In this document: in pieces, positions 20,457 to 30,395 of the stretch
Position numbering within the stretch: position 1 is the stretch's first letter
How the letters are laid out: each line of letters starts with the position of its first letter
Assembly: GCA_009602735.1 (NCBI GenBank)
Contig: WELA01009928.1
Span: 143,628 to 174,022 of the forward strand
Direction of reading: 5' to 3'
Length of the DNA stretch: 30,395 bases
DNA from: Mesotaenium endlicherianum
Lineage: Eukaryota > Streptophyta > Zygnematophyceae > Zygnematales > Mesotaeniaceae
Made by a program: the position numbers and the translations under genes
Notes under the pieces: generated by a model
What the model was told of the DNA's origin: nothing
Seen by the model: only the letters and a program-made list of their open reading frames with translations
The model's database searches: none

Positions 20457-21169
20457 ACTTAGATGAACTTAGGTGCCTAGGTCCTGGCAGGTCCTGGTCC
20501 AGCCTTGGTCGCACTCCCTCTGAAGGCTTCAATTTCAACGAAGTTTGAATAATTGTTGACTTGGCTGCACTTTATTGCAATCTGGTCGTGTCTGGTCTGG
20601 CAGTGTGGTATGATGTGGTAGCAATTTGTGACGTTCGCGCTTTCATTGCAAGGTGATGTGCGACGTCCTGAATGGTTCCTGGATGTGGCTCTGGCAAACA
20701 TTTCCTCTGTGGGCTAAATTGGGAGCCTTGAATGTGCTTGTCCACGACTGGTGGTTCTTTGCGTCGACACGCAAGATAGTCGACGGACTTTTGAGGCAGC
20801 GTTTTAGACCGTGAAGGATTGGCCAATGGCATAGCACCCTAAATTTACGCCACTTCGAACAGCGATCACCTGCGTCAAAAACGTCGTTAATTTAGTCAAT
20901 GATTAAATGGAAGTCACGTTGAGGGTCAACGGATGACGCGTCGTTACAAACAACTTCCCACGGGGCCAAAATTGAAAAGTGTGTGAGACTCCGTCCTACA
21001 TGAATAGCCGGCCTGAAACTGCTTTTCAGAACGACGCGGCGACGACTTTCAGAGCAGTTTCAGGGCAAGGGAAAATGTAGTCTGTACTCCTAGGTGATTA
21101 AGCAACAATACTCCTCGCTCTTCCCATCTTTGCACTTGCAAGAAAGACTTTGCTCTAATTCTTCTTGCA
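20457..21169. other. Upstream region of the Ubl-RBR gene
   Basis: About 710 bp between the DIRS-like element and the start codon. Overlapping minus-strand open frames (20572-20837) show no family motif. A 12-bp inverted repeat lies at 21012-21064 and an ATG-TAG minimal frame at 21075-21080. No certain TATA box. Confidence 0.55.
21012..21064. repeat. 12-bp perfect inverted repeat upstream of the Ubl-RBR gene
   Basis: Arms CCTGAAACTGCT (21012-21023) and AGCAGTTTCAGG (21053-21064) flank a 29-nt spacer. It lies 106-158 bp before the ATG, either in the promoter or in the 5' UTR. Confidence 0.8.
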
Positions 21170-23724
21170 ATGGCGGAGACATTCTGTGATGCCATCAGTG
21201 CTAAGGGAAATGTTTGTAATGAAAGGAGGTGCAAGCTCCCTATTTACAACATTTTTATCCACCGCGGACTCAACGGAGGAACCATTACCATGCTTGTTCA
21301 TTCTCTCCACATGTCCGTTCCAGACTTCAAAAGCGCACTGAAAATCAGGACAAATATTGCAGCCGAAGAGCAGCGCCTCAACTTTGCAAGCAAGCAACTG
21401 GAAGATAATCGCTGTTTGTCAGATTATGGCATTGAAAATTGTTCCACACTCTTCTTGGTCCTAAGGTACCCTCACGTATAGCCTTTGTAAACACTATTCA
21501 AGTGAATTTCATTTCAGTGTGACAAGCCGGACAAGTGCTAAGAGAATATGCTGCAATTGCGCTCTCCATTCTCTTCCTATATATATGTAAAGGAAAGTTT
21601 TATGAAGAAGTTTGTATTGATTCCGACGTATGGTTTCCTGTGCCTCTTATGTATAACATGCGCATGAAACCAATTCTTAACTACTACTAATTTTGCATCA
21701 TTTATACGCAGGTTGGTTGGAGGAGGCAGGCAGTACACAAGACGAGAGAAGGCTATCACCTTCACCTCCCTTCCTGATGCCCTCACGGGCGATGATGATC
21801 CAGACATCATACGGGGCCGTATGTCTTGTGGTCATGCTGTAGATCCTGAGAACCTGTATCAATATGGAAAGGTTTTGCTGGAACAGGGAAAGCCAACTTT
21901 TGTATGTCCTGCCATGCTGCATGAGGGCAAACTGAAGAGTTCTCCAATCTGCTGCAACAAGGAGTGGCCTTACAGCGAATTTCGGAGGTAATTGCCGGTT
22001 CCATTGTCATTCACACTAAGCATGCATGATATCATGTCACGTGTCTCGTCTGCAGGGCAAGCAGGAGCCGCAGTATGGCTGATCCTTTTCCCAGGTCTTG
22101 AAATGCCTGGCCTTCAAATGCTTCTGAGCAAAACATGCTCATTCCCCACTTGCTTTCTCAATGTATGACCTCAGAATATGGTGGCTGCTTCACTTTTGGC
22201 AGAATGGCCCTCTTGACACCCCAGGAGTGCGCAACTTTTGAGAAGCGCTTGGCTGAATTATTCATCTTTGATAGCCTCTGTGTCAAGATATGCCCCAAGG
22301 TACTGCCACTGATATTTGAATGTCCGATACTCATCTTGCTTAATTGTGATATAGCTGCAGATATAGAATGCATAGATAAGGGTATATTTGACATCACTAG
22401 TAGCAAGCTGCAAAAAGCTCTTTAACTATCATGGGAAGCAGACTAAGAAAAGTGTTACTTGATATATTCTGTAGACTCAGCGGTGGCCTTTGCAGTACAT
22501 GGCACTTCATATCTGTGATGCCAATATCTGTGATTTGTCAGAGAACCCACCAGGAGCAGTAGAATTCTTATTAAATTATGTTCCAAGTTGGCACTTGTCG
22601 TGTACTCGTCTATATGGCATGCATGCAATTGTAACTTTCATTATGTCAGTGTGAACGCATGATCCGCGTTGGCGGCAAGGACCTCATTTGAGAGGCTGCT
22701 GAATAATCCACAATCAATGCATGCTGCATGTGTCTGCACGAGGGGGTGCAGTGTCACAGCTACGTGGCAAGAGAGCCACCATACGAGAAGCGGATTGTGT
22801 GCGTCAATTGCTGCCGCGACCCAAAGTTGAACAAGATTGACAAGGACGAGCACAGCTTCTGTTGGTACTGCCTCAATCCCTGGAAGGGCTCCTTCAAGCA
22901 GGACAAGGACTGTGGGAATCAAGAGTGCCGAGAGTCTCTGAAGAAATTACTTCGATGCTCCCCTACCAAGGTTGGCTCACAGCAAGTCCTCCCATGTATA
23001 TTCATGTGTAACTTTGCGCGCGCGTGTGTGTGTGTGTTGGCTGTTGTTGATAAATCGACCTCCAGGTCTCAATCATGTTGGACAGGAGGAATCCACAAAG
23101 AGTTAAGTGACTGTGATAGTGTCGGAGTAGACATGTATGTAGTGTGGACAATTGACATTCATAGCCGCCTGTTCGTATAGTGTGAATAGTAGTGTGAAAA
23201 TGTGCCTTTGGGCACTAATAACGTGGTCAGTTCATTGTGGTTCCTTTTTTTGGGCCAGTTAAGTGAGGAGGACATTAGGAAATACACGACTTAAAAAAAA
23301 CACGGTGACAGAATGACGAGTCCATTTGTGTTTTTCCAGGAGATTTCCGGAGTGAAGAAGGTGCCTCAGATTAGACTGTGCCCAACTTGCCACACTCTGA
23401 TCGAGCACATGTCTGCTTGCAAGATGATGACCTGTCGCAAGTGTTGCAACACCTTCTGCTACTCCTGCTTGCGGCCACAAGTAAGTTTCATATCCTTTAA
23501 TTTTCAAAGTATGTGAATGCTAGAAGTTGAGTGAAATGGTGCAGCATCACCGGTAGTGTAGAGGTCACATACTGAAAATCAAGAGAATGTAGTATACATT
23601 TCATACTTTGCATTTCTTCTGATTCTGATTATTGCACTTGTTTTGCTTGACGTCACTCTCTATGTGGGTGCAGAGTCAGTGTAGCTACAACATCTGCAAA
23701 GTCGCGGGCGTGCAGACCGTGTGA
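21170..23724 (+). CDS. Ubiquitin-like domain plus RING-IBR-RING2 protein (candidate RBR E3 ubiquitin ligase)
   Basis: Six exons join in phase: 21170-21465, 21712-21987, 22203-22299, 22752-22970, 23340-23480, 23674-23724, giving 359 residues. Residues ~28-104 are ubiquitin-like ([31 protein letters not shown]); the LRLVGGG tail appears only once exon 1 is spliced to exon 2. A RING1-like region starts at C138/H140 ([20 protein letters not shown]). An IBR-like zinc module covers ~221-260 ([27 protein letters not shown]). RING2 is at 310-339, with C310-x2-C313-x9-C323-x4-C328 spacing like parkin, so C323 is the candidate thioester cysteine. RBR ligases pass ubiquitin from an E2 via this cysteine. 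The start ATG has good context (GCAATGGCG). The C-terminus is short and basic. The substrate is unknown. Confidence 0.87.
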
Positions 23725-23983
23725 TGGTTATGCTTCAAAACTTCTCCACAGCTGCATGTTGAGTTTTGTACCTGCCGCAATGGGACTCCTCATACAAATA
23801 TGGATGTATGTAGTGCTACGTATATTACGTGTAGTAAACTGTGAAAGTTTGGTGAGGTCTGCCGTTGGGGACTTCAATAGCTTAAGCTAGGGCCAGGTTG
23901 TTTAGATTCACAAGCTTGAAAACTGAAATGGCCACTTGTACATATATTTATATAGGGTAAACTGCTAGCTTTGTGGTGTGGGC

Positions 23984-23989
23984 AATAAA
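23984..23989 (+). terminator. Candidate polyadenylation signal of the Ubl-RBR gene
   Basis: Canonical AATAAA downstream of the stop codon on the sense strand; no better copy lies between. Confidence 0.45.
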
Positions 23990-24589
23990 CGCATCTTATT
24001 TGAAGGTTGACAGGTGTTGTTGTGCGTAACAGTAACGCTCCTCATGATCTGTTACGTGGAGGGTGTAACAAAGGAATATAAGATAAATTGGACAAGGCAA
24101 AACAAGCTATACAGTTTGGGCGTGGTTTGTTGGAGGTTTCTATACTAGTGGTCAAGATTTCAGGTCACAACTTTGATATTTCACTCATGCATGGAGACAC
24201 AAAATATGCCCGAGGGCAATCTGATGCCCCCCCTTACCGTGCATAGACGTCACACTTTTCTGGAAAGAAAATGAAGCTCGTACAAGGCTGTGCGGTGCCA
24301 AAGGCACATTGTGTTGCTTACTGCAGATAAATTCAACACCCGTCCTGCAGACTGAGTCGGAAAGAAGTCGCGCGTGCAGACCCACCTAGCACAGTCTGGC
24401 CCTTACTTTCCATTAGCCGCGGCAGAGCACGCATAGCGCCTTTGTTTTTGCCAGAGGGGAGCAAGGAGGAAAGGATAGGAATAAAGAAAGCCATATTGCT
24501 CATCAAACCCACGCCGACGCCCACATCCACATCCTGTCTGCCCATGTTCTCAATACATAGTTGACCATGCATATGTGCATTATATCAGA

Positions 24590-24634
24590 CACGCACGCGC
24601 GCGCGCGCACACACACACACACACACACGCGCGC
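24590..24634. repeat. (CG)n(CA)n microsatellite
   Basis: Alternating purine-pyrimidine tract of CG then CA then CG units, of a type able to adopt Z-DNA. Non-coding. Confidence 0.9.
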
Positions 24635-25119
24635 CCCCATGCCTGGAAATGTTGTGGATGTGCCAAACCTGAGGGATATCGAGTCACTATTTTGCAGGTC
24701 CGTCTGGAGGATACCTGTCCCCCATTTCATCAATTTCACCCTTCACATCATTCCCTCGTTGCTCCCCACCCCCCTCAGACATGTCCAGCTGGAGGACACT
24801 TATCCCGTGCTCTACTTGTTCCCTCTCCTCCTCCACTTGGCCCCTGGCCCTCAAAATAGGATAATGCTCCTCTTCAATGGCCCCCTCTCTTACCTCCACA
24901 CTTCCCTTTCTTAGCCTCTTTTTCTGCCCTCGATTGTTCAGCGGGTCAATCGACCAATGCACTCTCGGTCAACCCGCAAGCATAGCGGCAAGCTGCACAA
25001 TGAGACCATACATGCCTATTACTCAATCTCTATAGTTTGTGAAATGACCTCGACCATTTTAGCCAGTTGTGAGTCAACCTATGCCTCCCTCTTCAATCCG
25101 CTTGCATCTTGTTCAAGCC

Positions 25120-26150
25120 TCAAGGCTCTAAAGTGGCCACGTACACGCATCCTCCCACTGCGTACTGTATCTCCATTTTGCGATACCACCTTTCCACTGA
25201 CGCCTCAGGCCTCACCTGGCGGAACCAAGGCCCAGCCAGGTCGGGAGAAAACCCATTGCGGACTACGTGCCAATCTCCCCCATGCACTTCACATGCACCA
25301 TCAGCTGCTCCTGCTTTGACAGCTGGCGCCATCGACTTTCCAGCTGCTGGTTCAAGCTTGCAGGCTTGACTCACGCCCTCTTCGTTTTTAAATTCTACCT
25401 CCTCCGCTGTCCCTAGCCCACCGGCTCCTGCTCCCTCCGGGCCACTTGTACCTGCTGCCACCTGTCCGGCCCCCACAGCTTCACTCTGGCGGTCCTGCCC
25501 TGCGCCTGTTTCTTCCACTTCCCCCACGGCCTCTACCATCTGTTCATCCTCTCCTACCTCCACCTTGGCCTCTACCTCTGCCTCCCCCGCCTCTTCCACC
25601 TGCACCTCCATATTCGCAAGCTCCCTCCCCCCCGCTTCCTCCTGCTCAGCCTCGCAGTTCTTGCCTGCAGGCGAGCCACTGCCCAGCTGCTCTGACTCCC
25701 CTGCATTCCCACCGTCGCTGACACACACGTGCCTTTGGCCCTGCGCCGCCACAGAGTTGTGTGATGCACCCCACGTGCCCCCCTGAGTTGCGCCCCCCTT
25801 CATGCCAGGACTAGGCGTACCCAGAGGCGAGGAAGTGGTCCCCACAGGATGCAAGAGCACATCGTTGGGGGCGTGTACTCGCAGGCGAGGCGAGCCAGAC
25901 ACGCACGCGCGGAGCCTTTTCCGGTCCTGGCCTCCGGGAGTGACGACAGGTGGCGCATGCTGGCTGGGCTTGACAAGGATGTCGGTCTTCCCATTCTGCT
26001 CCGCCCCTTGGCCTTTATTGTTGACCACACCTTCTTGGTCCTGTGGCTGCAGTTGCGGCAGCTCTTGTCCCTGCTGCATCTGCTGCTGCTGCAGTGCCCT
26101 CCCCTGCTCCTGCCCCCGGCCCTTGCCCTCCATTTGCAGCACCTTCCCCA

Positions 26151-26184
<34 letters not shown>

Positions 26185-26697
26185 TTGCTCCTTCCCCCGC
26201 TCCTTCCCCTGCCCATGCTGCTGACCCTGCTTGCGCCTCTGCTCCTGCTCCTGCTCCCCCCCCTCCCCATATTGCTGCATCTGCGTGCACCTCTGCTCCC
26301 ACTCCTGCTGCCTTCCCTGCTCCTGCTCCTGGAGCCCCCGGTTCCCGAGGCGCTGCTCTCTCGTCAAGCTCGTCCCCTCGCTTACAGCCGCCCAGTTGGG
26401 AGGCACGGGGATGCCCATCTGATCCAGCAGGAATAGCAGCTCGTTGAGACCGCGTGGCTTTGCTCTCAGCTTAGCTCTCCTGCTGGCCTTCAGGGCTTCT
26501 GCTGCTGGCAGGCCGGGGTTTGATCTCGTCCACTTGTTGTATCTGTAGCGTGCCAGCTCAAGCTGTGCCTTGGGGTACAGCTGTTGCACGGCCGGGAACA
26601 TCTTCTCGGGCTGCCCACATGCTCGACCACCGCACATGCATGAGAGGATGCTTAGCGCCACTAGGATGCCAGCTGGAGGGCTTTGGTTTCCGCACAT
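25120..26697 (-). CDS. Hypothetical Gln/Glu-rich protein (uncertain)
   Basis: I do not recognise this protein. The 525-codon frame opens with a hydrophobic stretch (ILVALSILSCMCGG) that could be a signal peptide or merely intron read through. A tract CCCACATGCTCG on the plus strand gives a possible acceptor just before PEKMFPAVQQLYPKAQLE. A conserved-looking segment follows (LELARYRYNKWTRSNPG, GLNELLFLLDQMGIPVPPNW). Then comes a long EQEQEQ and QQQ tract, a Glu/Val/Gly-rich region, and a non-repetitive C-terminus (DWHVVRNGFSPDLAGPWFR). The ordinary-looking ends favour a real gene. The repeat-rich middle, where other frames are also open, argues for caution. It may be one exon of a larger gene. 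Confidence 0.4.
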
Positions 26698-28544
26698 ATG
26701 GACCAGATAAAATTGGCATGACTGAATCCAAGGGATTCTCGAATCACTTGTTTGTGGCCCAAGGCATGAAAAAGAAGGAGCCTTGCAGGGACACAGACAA
26801 GTATAATACAGTTCTGTTCGAGTATACTTTCTATGTATGATGCCTTCCTACATGAAGCTGACACCAAGCCCACTTTTGTGAGAGGGCAAGGCGGGCCACA
26901 ATAACTACCTGTCCTCAACGCTCTTAGTATGGTGATATTTATTGGTAACAACAACCATCATAGAGTACTAATTGATTGTGACAACTAATTTGCGGCAATC
27001 CACTCTGATGATTACTGTTAACAGTCACTTTTAAAAAGTCTCAGAATTCTGCAGTTGCATGGATGGTTGACCTCAATGAAGGTCAAGTAACGCAGACTTT
27101 CAGGAACAAGATGTATTGTAGCCATTTCTATATGACATACATGCCATGAAATGTTTGCAATCCTTCCTTCATTTTTGCCTTCATAAAGTAGACTGCAAAC
27201 TCCCACTTGCATTGCTCTCATTAAACTCTGCATGCATTAATGCACGTGTACAGCTCGACTATATGTAACATAATTCATACCTGTTACGTTATCCATTGTC
27301 CATTCGTTATTCAAATAAGTTACATGTCGCATTTGATTGTACCCTCCAAATCGTCCAAAGTCAGGAAGAATTGCCGTGCATATGCAACGTCTACAATCCA
27401 GTGGGAAAAACATGTGTGATATCGCCAGTAATTTCAAAGATTGTGGCGAGGTATGAGTGATGTGTACCCACTAGCTGCGTATGATGCATGCATGTCAATC
27501 CTTTCTCTACCTATAGAACGCATGAGATTTTTATAGGCAACGAACTCACGTGTGTCATTGTGTATGAATTAGTGAAGGTTGCCTTGGAAATTCCCACAGG
27601 ACCTAGAACATTTTCCAGAAGTGTGATCCAGCCTTTGTTGCCTCTCCTCGTACTTCGCCTAATGCTTCCGTTCATCTCTTTACTCCTCCAATTTATCAAT
27701 GGCGCCATTTCTTGTGCATGTTGAGTTGTTGCCTCATGACAGATTGACATTGCGCGTCTGGATATATTCACTTAGGTACAGGAGCCAAGAGCGGCGAGCC
27801 TTTGCTACACAGAATCTTGCAAATAGGCGAATGCAACTGGGTTCACATCAGCTAATTGGGAATGGAGGACGAAAGTAAACAAGAACAGCAGCTATACGAG
27901 TCTAAGTTCGATCCTGGTTGGATGTAGTACCAGCCTTTAATGATACGACGTCAACTTTGCATGGCATGTAACCTGGAACCGCAGAAAATCCAGGATTACA
28001 CATGGATACATGCAACTCGTGAAACAGCTTATGCGATGAAAGTGGAAGCCTGTGCATGGGCTCCGGAAGCACACATCGTCCAGTTCGTAGATTGCTTCTC
28101 ATGCACATGCATCCAGTTCGGTTGCCAACTATGGTGTTCAATATGTGCAGACGTGAAATGATGCATCATTATACAACTTTCAAAATTTAATCTGGCTCCT
28201 ACATTCTTCTTATGCTTGCTTGAAAGCTTGCGAGTGCTTTTTGGTCAATGAGCACAAATAAGCTCTGATGCACTCTGATGTCACGCAGATGACGTGCTTG
28301 GGGCGCCCAAGTACTGCATGCAAAAAAAAACCAAACCCAAAAGAAGATACTCCTTGAAAAAAAAATGAGGCACCAACCTTGCAGCTTTTTTTTGGTCAGG
28401 ATTTGAATGAAACCAGATCTCTTTTTTCCAACGCACTCTTCTACCTTCATTGTAAAGGAAAGCCCTTTAAAGGGGAGTAGTGATTACATGTAAACAACTG
28501 ACTGATCTTTATTAGTCCTCTTGGCTGGTTGCACTCGACACAAA
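26698..28544. other. Intergenic sequence
   Basis: About 1.8 kb without a frame I can support on either strand. It holds scattered A/T runs (28321-28393). A tRNA B-box look-alike (GTTCGATCC, near 27907) has no matching A-box or acceptor stem. Confidence 0.55.
28508..28513 (-). terminator. Candidate polyadenylation signal of RIT1
   Basis: AATAAA on the minus strand about 31 nt after the RIT1 stop codon. It is close to the stop, so a further signal may be used instead. Confidence 0.3.
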
Positions 28545-30386
28545 TTAAGCTGGCTTCTGCTTCTGGGTGGCATCGGCCAAGCAGTTGTAGACTTGCTTCA
28601 AGTTGCCCCGCGATGGCCGTGCATCCGTGTCGTGCGCCGACAGAATTGTCAACCACTTGCGCAGGCTTCCCTTTGTCACCTCCTCGCTAGAAGCACCACC
28701 ACTGAATTTCCCTGCAGGGGATTGGACGGGCAAAGCATCACAACCACAATAATCAGATCCCTGCCTGATCATGCTTCTTCCTTCAATTATCCTGATAACC
28801 TGCTTGTCATGAGCCAACTATGCTTCTTACACAACTTTCAAGTCGCTGTCCACCCCTCAACCTTATAATTTTGTATACATCAACATAAGATAATAATCTG
28901 GTTTTGTGTCTGCACAATGCCTAACCCCTACTACAGGCCTTACACTGCAAAGCAGAGACGGCAATGTTCTGCAGCAGGGACAGCTGGCGGCAGCAGGGAC
29001 AGCTGGCCGGCGGTAAAAGCGCAATAAGCTATTGAAGATCCACACTCGCGTCAAGTTAGCATCGCCACCTCCCAATCCCTGGACTCTTACTGCTTCAACA
29101 TACATGCTGCTCTACTACCACAAGCGCCATGGGCATGCCATTTTCCGGCGTTTGTGGGTGCACTTGCTCGCGTGTGAGTGGCCAGGCACGGCGACGACGA
29201 CAATGACAGGAGGCAAGGCAGTCGCAGTGTGACGAGGCGTGCAAGCTCACCGTTGTCATCGAAGGACGACATCAGGACGGCCAGGCAGGTGCATGCGCTC
29301 AGGTCCGCTCCTGCCACAACGCCGGCACCAAGCACGTGAGCTTCACAAAAAACATCGAAACCTTCTCTCTCCCCTCTGCTGTCCACGCGCGTGAGCGTGC
29401 ATGCGCACTGGCCTGTGCCTGTATGTGTGTGTAATCATACGTTTGGGTGCGTGAGAGAGAGCATGTGCGTGCGTGTGTGCATGCGTACAAGTGTGTGTGT
29501 GTGTGTGCGTGTGTGTGTGTGTTCTAGAGCGTGTGCGTGCGTGTGTGCATGCATGTGCAAGTGTGTGCATAGTGAGTGTGTGTTTGTGCGTGCCTGTGCA
29601 TTTTTGCGTGTGCGCGTGCCTGCATGTGCACGTGGGAGGCATCAGAGCAGTGAGAGGAGCGCACCATCGGAGCAATGCAGCAGGACCGTGCGGCCGCATC
29701 GGAGCTGGGCCTGGCAGAACGCTATGGCCTCCCCCAGGTGGCTCCCCAAGGACTGCCGGTTCACCTTAGAGGACTGCCACGTCAGCAAGCGTCCACCATC
29801 AGCAGACGGTCATACGCACACGCATGTGCGCTGACCCACACACTTCCGCGCGTGCGCACGGGCGCGCCGCACGCACGCACGCACGCACGCACGCATGCAC
29901 AAACACGCACACGCATGCAAACACAAATAGACCTTGAAAGAGAATTTACACGCATGCATGTGGTGAAGTGCAACCCAATCAGACATAGGCACATGCTCAC
30001 AGCAGTGGGCCCACATTTGGAACAGCTCCATACCCCACTGTCAGTCCGAAGGAGAGGCCCAGAAGCAGAAGCCCAGTGGCCGCACGTGCGATAAGGGCTG
30101 ACCCTAGTGCCACACGGACTGCCTGTGCTGATGCCACCTGGTTGGCGTCCCTCAAAAAATCCCTCTACTGCCCAGACACTTGCTCTGCAGAACATGCACG
30201 CAAACAGGCCACGTGGCGGCGGCAGAGAGCGCCACATAGAAGGCTCTCTGGCTCACCACGACAGGAAGATACAAGTAGCGGTCCTTGTGCTGCGCCATGT
30301 CGGGATGCTCCTCTGCGCCGCAGTTGATTACAGCGTCGACAAGTGTCCACACTCTAGGCGGCCGCCCTGTCGCCCATCCCACCATC
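28545..30386 (-). CDS. RIT1-type tRNA A64-2'-O-ribosylphosphate transferase, C-terminal exons
   Basis: Rit1 adds a ribosyl phosphate to A64 of initiator tRNA-Met in fungi and plants, keeping it out of elongation. Four exons join in phase: ~30386-30257, 29773-29665, 29310-29251, 28711-28545. They encode a phosphatase-like C-terminal domain: LVDAVINCGAEEHPDM and DRYLYLPVV; LGEAIAFCQAQLRCGRTVLL; the P-loop-like HCSDGADLSACTCLAVL, split across exons 2 and 3; and the family tail ARPSRGNLKQVYNCL. The P-loop has the Cys but no Arg where an active HCx5R phosphatase would carry one, as expected for this family, which uses the fold for another purpose. The gene ends at TAA 28547-28545 and its N-terminal part lies beyond the right edge. 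Confidence 0.85.
29311..29664. repeat. GT-rich degenerate microsatellite in a RIT1 intron
   Basis: Long stretches of GTGTGT, GTGCGT and GCATGT repeats fill the intron between the P-loop exon and the ADLSACTC exon. The many open frames crossing it (CVCVRV-type) are repeat artefacts. Confidence 0.85.
29815..29925. repeat. (GCAC)n/(CA)n microsatellite in a RIT1 intron
   Basis: ACGC/GCAC tetranucleotide units, best around 29870-29895, lie in the intron between the first two visible RIT1 exons. Confidence 0.85.
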
Positions 30387-30395
30387 CCCCCCCCC

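Larger units (their letters stand above)
23725..25119. other. 3' UTR of the Ubl-RBR gene and intergenic sequence
   Basis: An AATAAA at 23984-23989 is a reasonable polyadenylation signal, 260 bp after the stop. The rest has only short frames without motifs. A purine-rich minus-strand frame (24962-24687, charged and helix-prone) could belong to the Gln/Glu-rich frame upstream of it, but there is no good reason to call it a gene. Confidence 0.5.

Noticed and set aside
20572-20837. Minus-strand frames upstream of the Ubl-RBR gene
   Set aside because: Three mutually overlapping short frames without recognisable domain or splice support.
22062-22117. Alternative third exon of the Ubl-RBR gene starting at 22063 after TCTGCAG
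   Set aside because: In phase it reaches TGA after about 15 codons; the acceptor at 22201-22202 gives a continuous frame into the zinc module.
22650-22692. Alternative exon reading [13 protein letters not shown] after TCAG
   Set aside because: It would supply a Cys in the right place but stops at once; the acceptor at 22750-22751 joins CPK to CHSYVARE and keeps phase.
25446-26447. Plus-strand Pro/Leu/Ala-rich frames
   Set aside because: Codon shadows of the Gln/Glu repeat tract on the other strand; low complexity only.
27895-27925. Possible tRNA gene (GTTCGATCC B-box)
   Set aside because: No A-box at the correct distance and no acceptor or anticodon stem.
29391-29834. Cys/Val-rich 147-codon frame
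   Set aside because: Produced by GT-rich microsatellites in RIT1 introns.

Overview
This is a nuclear window from a green-lineage eukaryote. On the evidence of its genes it is a streptophyte, more likely an alga or an early-diverging land plant than a flowering plant. The main clue is a multi-exon MET1-type (plant DNMT1) cytosine methyltransferase with two RFTS domains followed by a BAH domain and no visible CXXC finger. The window also holds a RIT1-type initiator tRNA phosphoribosyltransferase, a chromodomain Ty3/Gypsy element primed by an initiator-Met-like site, and a tyrosine-recombinase (DIRS/PAT-like) retrotransposon. DIRS-type elements are known from green algae and, as far as I recall, not from flowering plants. 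The species cannot be named from sequence alone.

Layout. (1) 538-5637, minus: the 5' eight exons of MET1. The gene runs off the left edge, so BAH2 and the catalytic domain are outside. (2) 6226-20456: a stack of mobile elements. The oldest layer is a decayed PAT-like DIRS element on the minus strand with split direct repeats (A1 - gag - RT/RNase H - tyrosine recombinase - B1 - A2 - B2). Three sequences interrupt it: a 1.38-kb insert at the B1/A2 junction flanked by a 9-bp duplication (6697-8074), a 730-bp insert inside the RT domain (10675-11404), and a complete young 6,680-bp chromovirus (11503-18182). Without the inserts the host element would be about 5.4 kb. (3) 21170-23724, plus: a six-exon gene whose exons join in frame to give 359 residues, a ubiquitin-like domain followed by a RING / IBR / RING2 module, the domain order of parkin. 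(4) 23725-28544: mostly non-coding, with one long Gln/Glu-rich open frame on minus (25120-26697) of doubtful status. (5) 28545-30386, minus: the last four exons of RIT1, running off the right edge.

How the parts relate. MET1 and the Ubl-RBR gene are transcribed away from each other, and the stack lies wholly in their shared upstream interval. Removing it leaves about 1.3 kb between the two start codons, so an ancestral shared promoter region has been split. The chromovirus appears structurally complete: 503-bp LTRs differing at about four positions, PBS, PPT, and a gag-pol overlap with a textbook -1 slippery heptamer and a hairpin. The DIRS element is dead in gag and RT but keeps an intact recombinase frame.

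Exon models were built by eye from reading frame, GT-AG sites and remembered family motifs. All joins were checked for phase.
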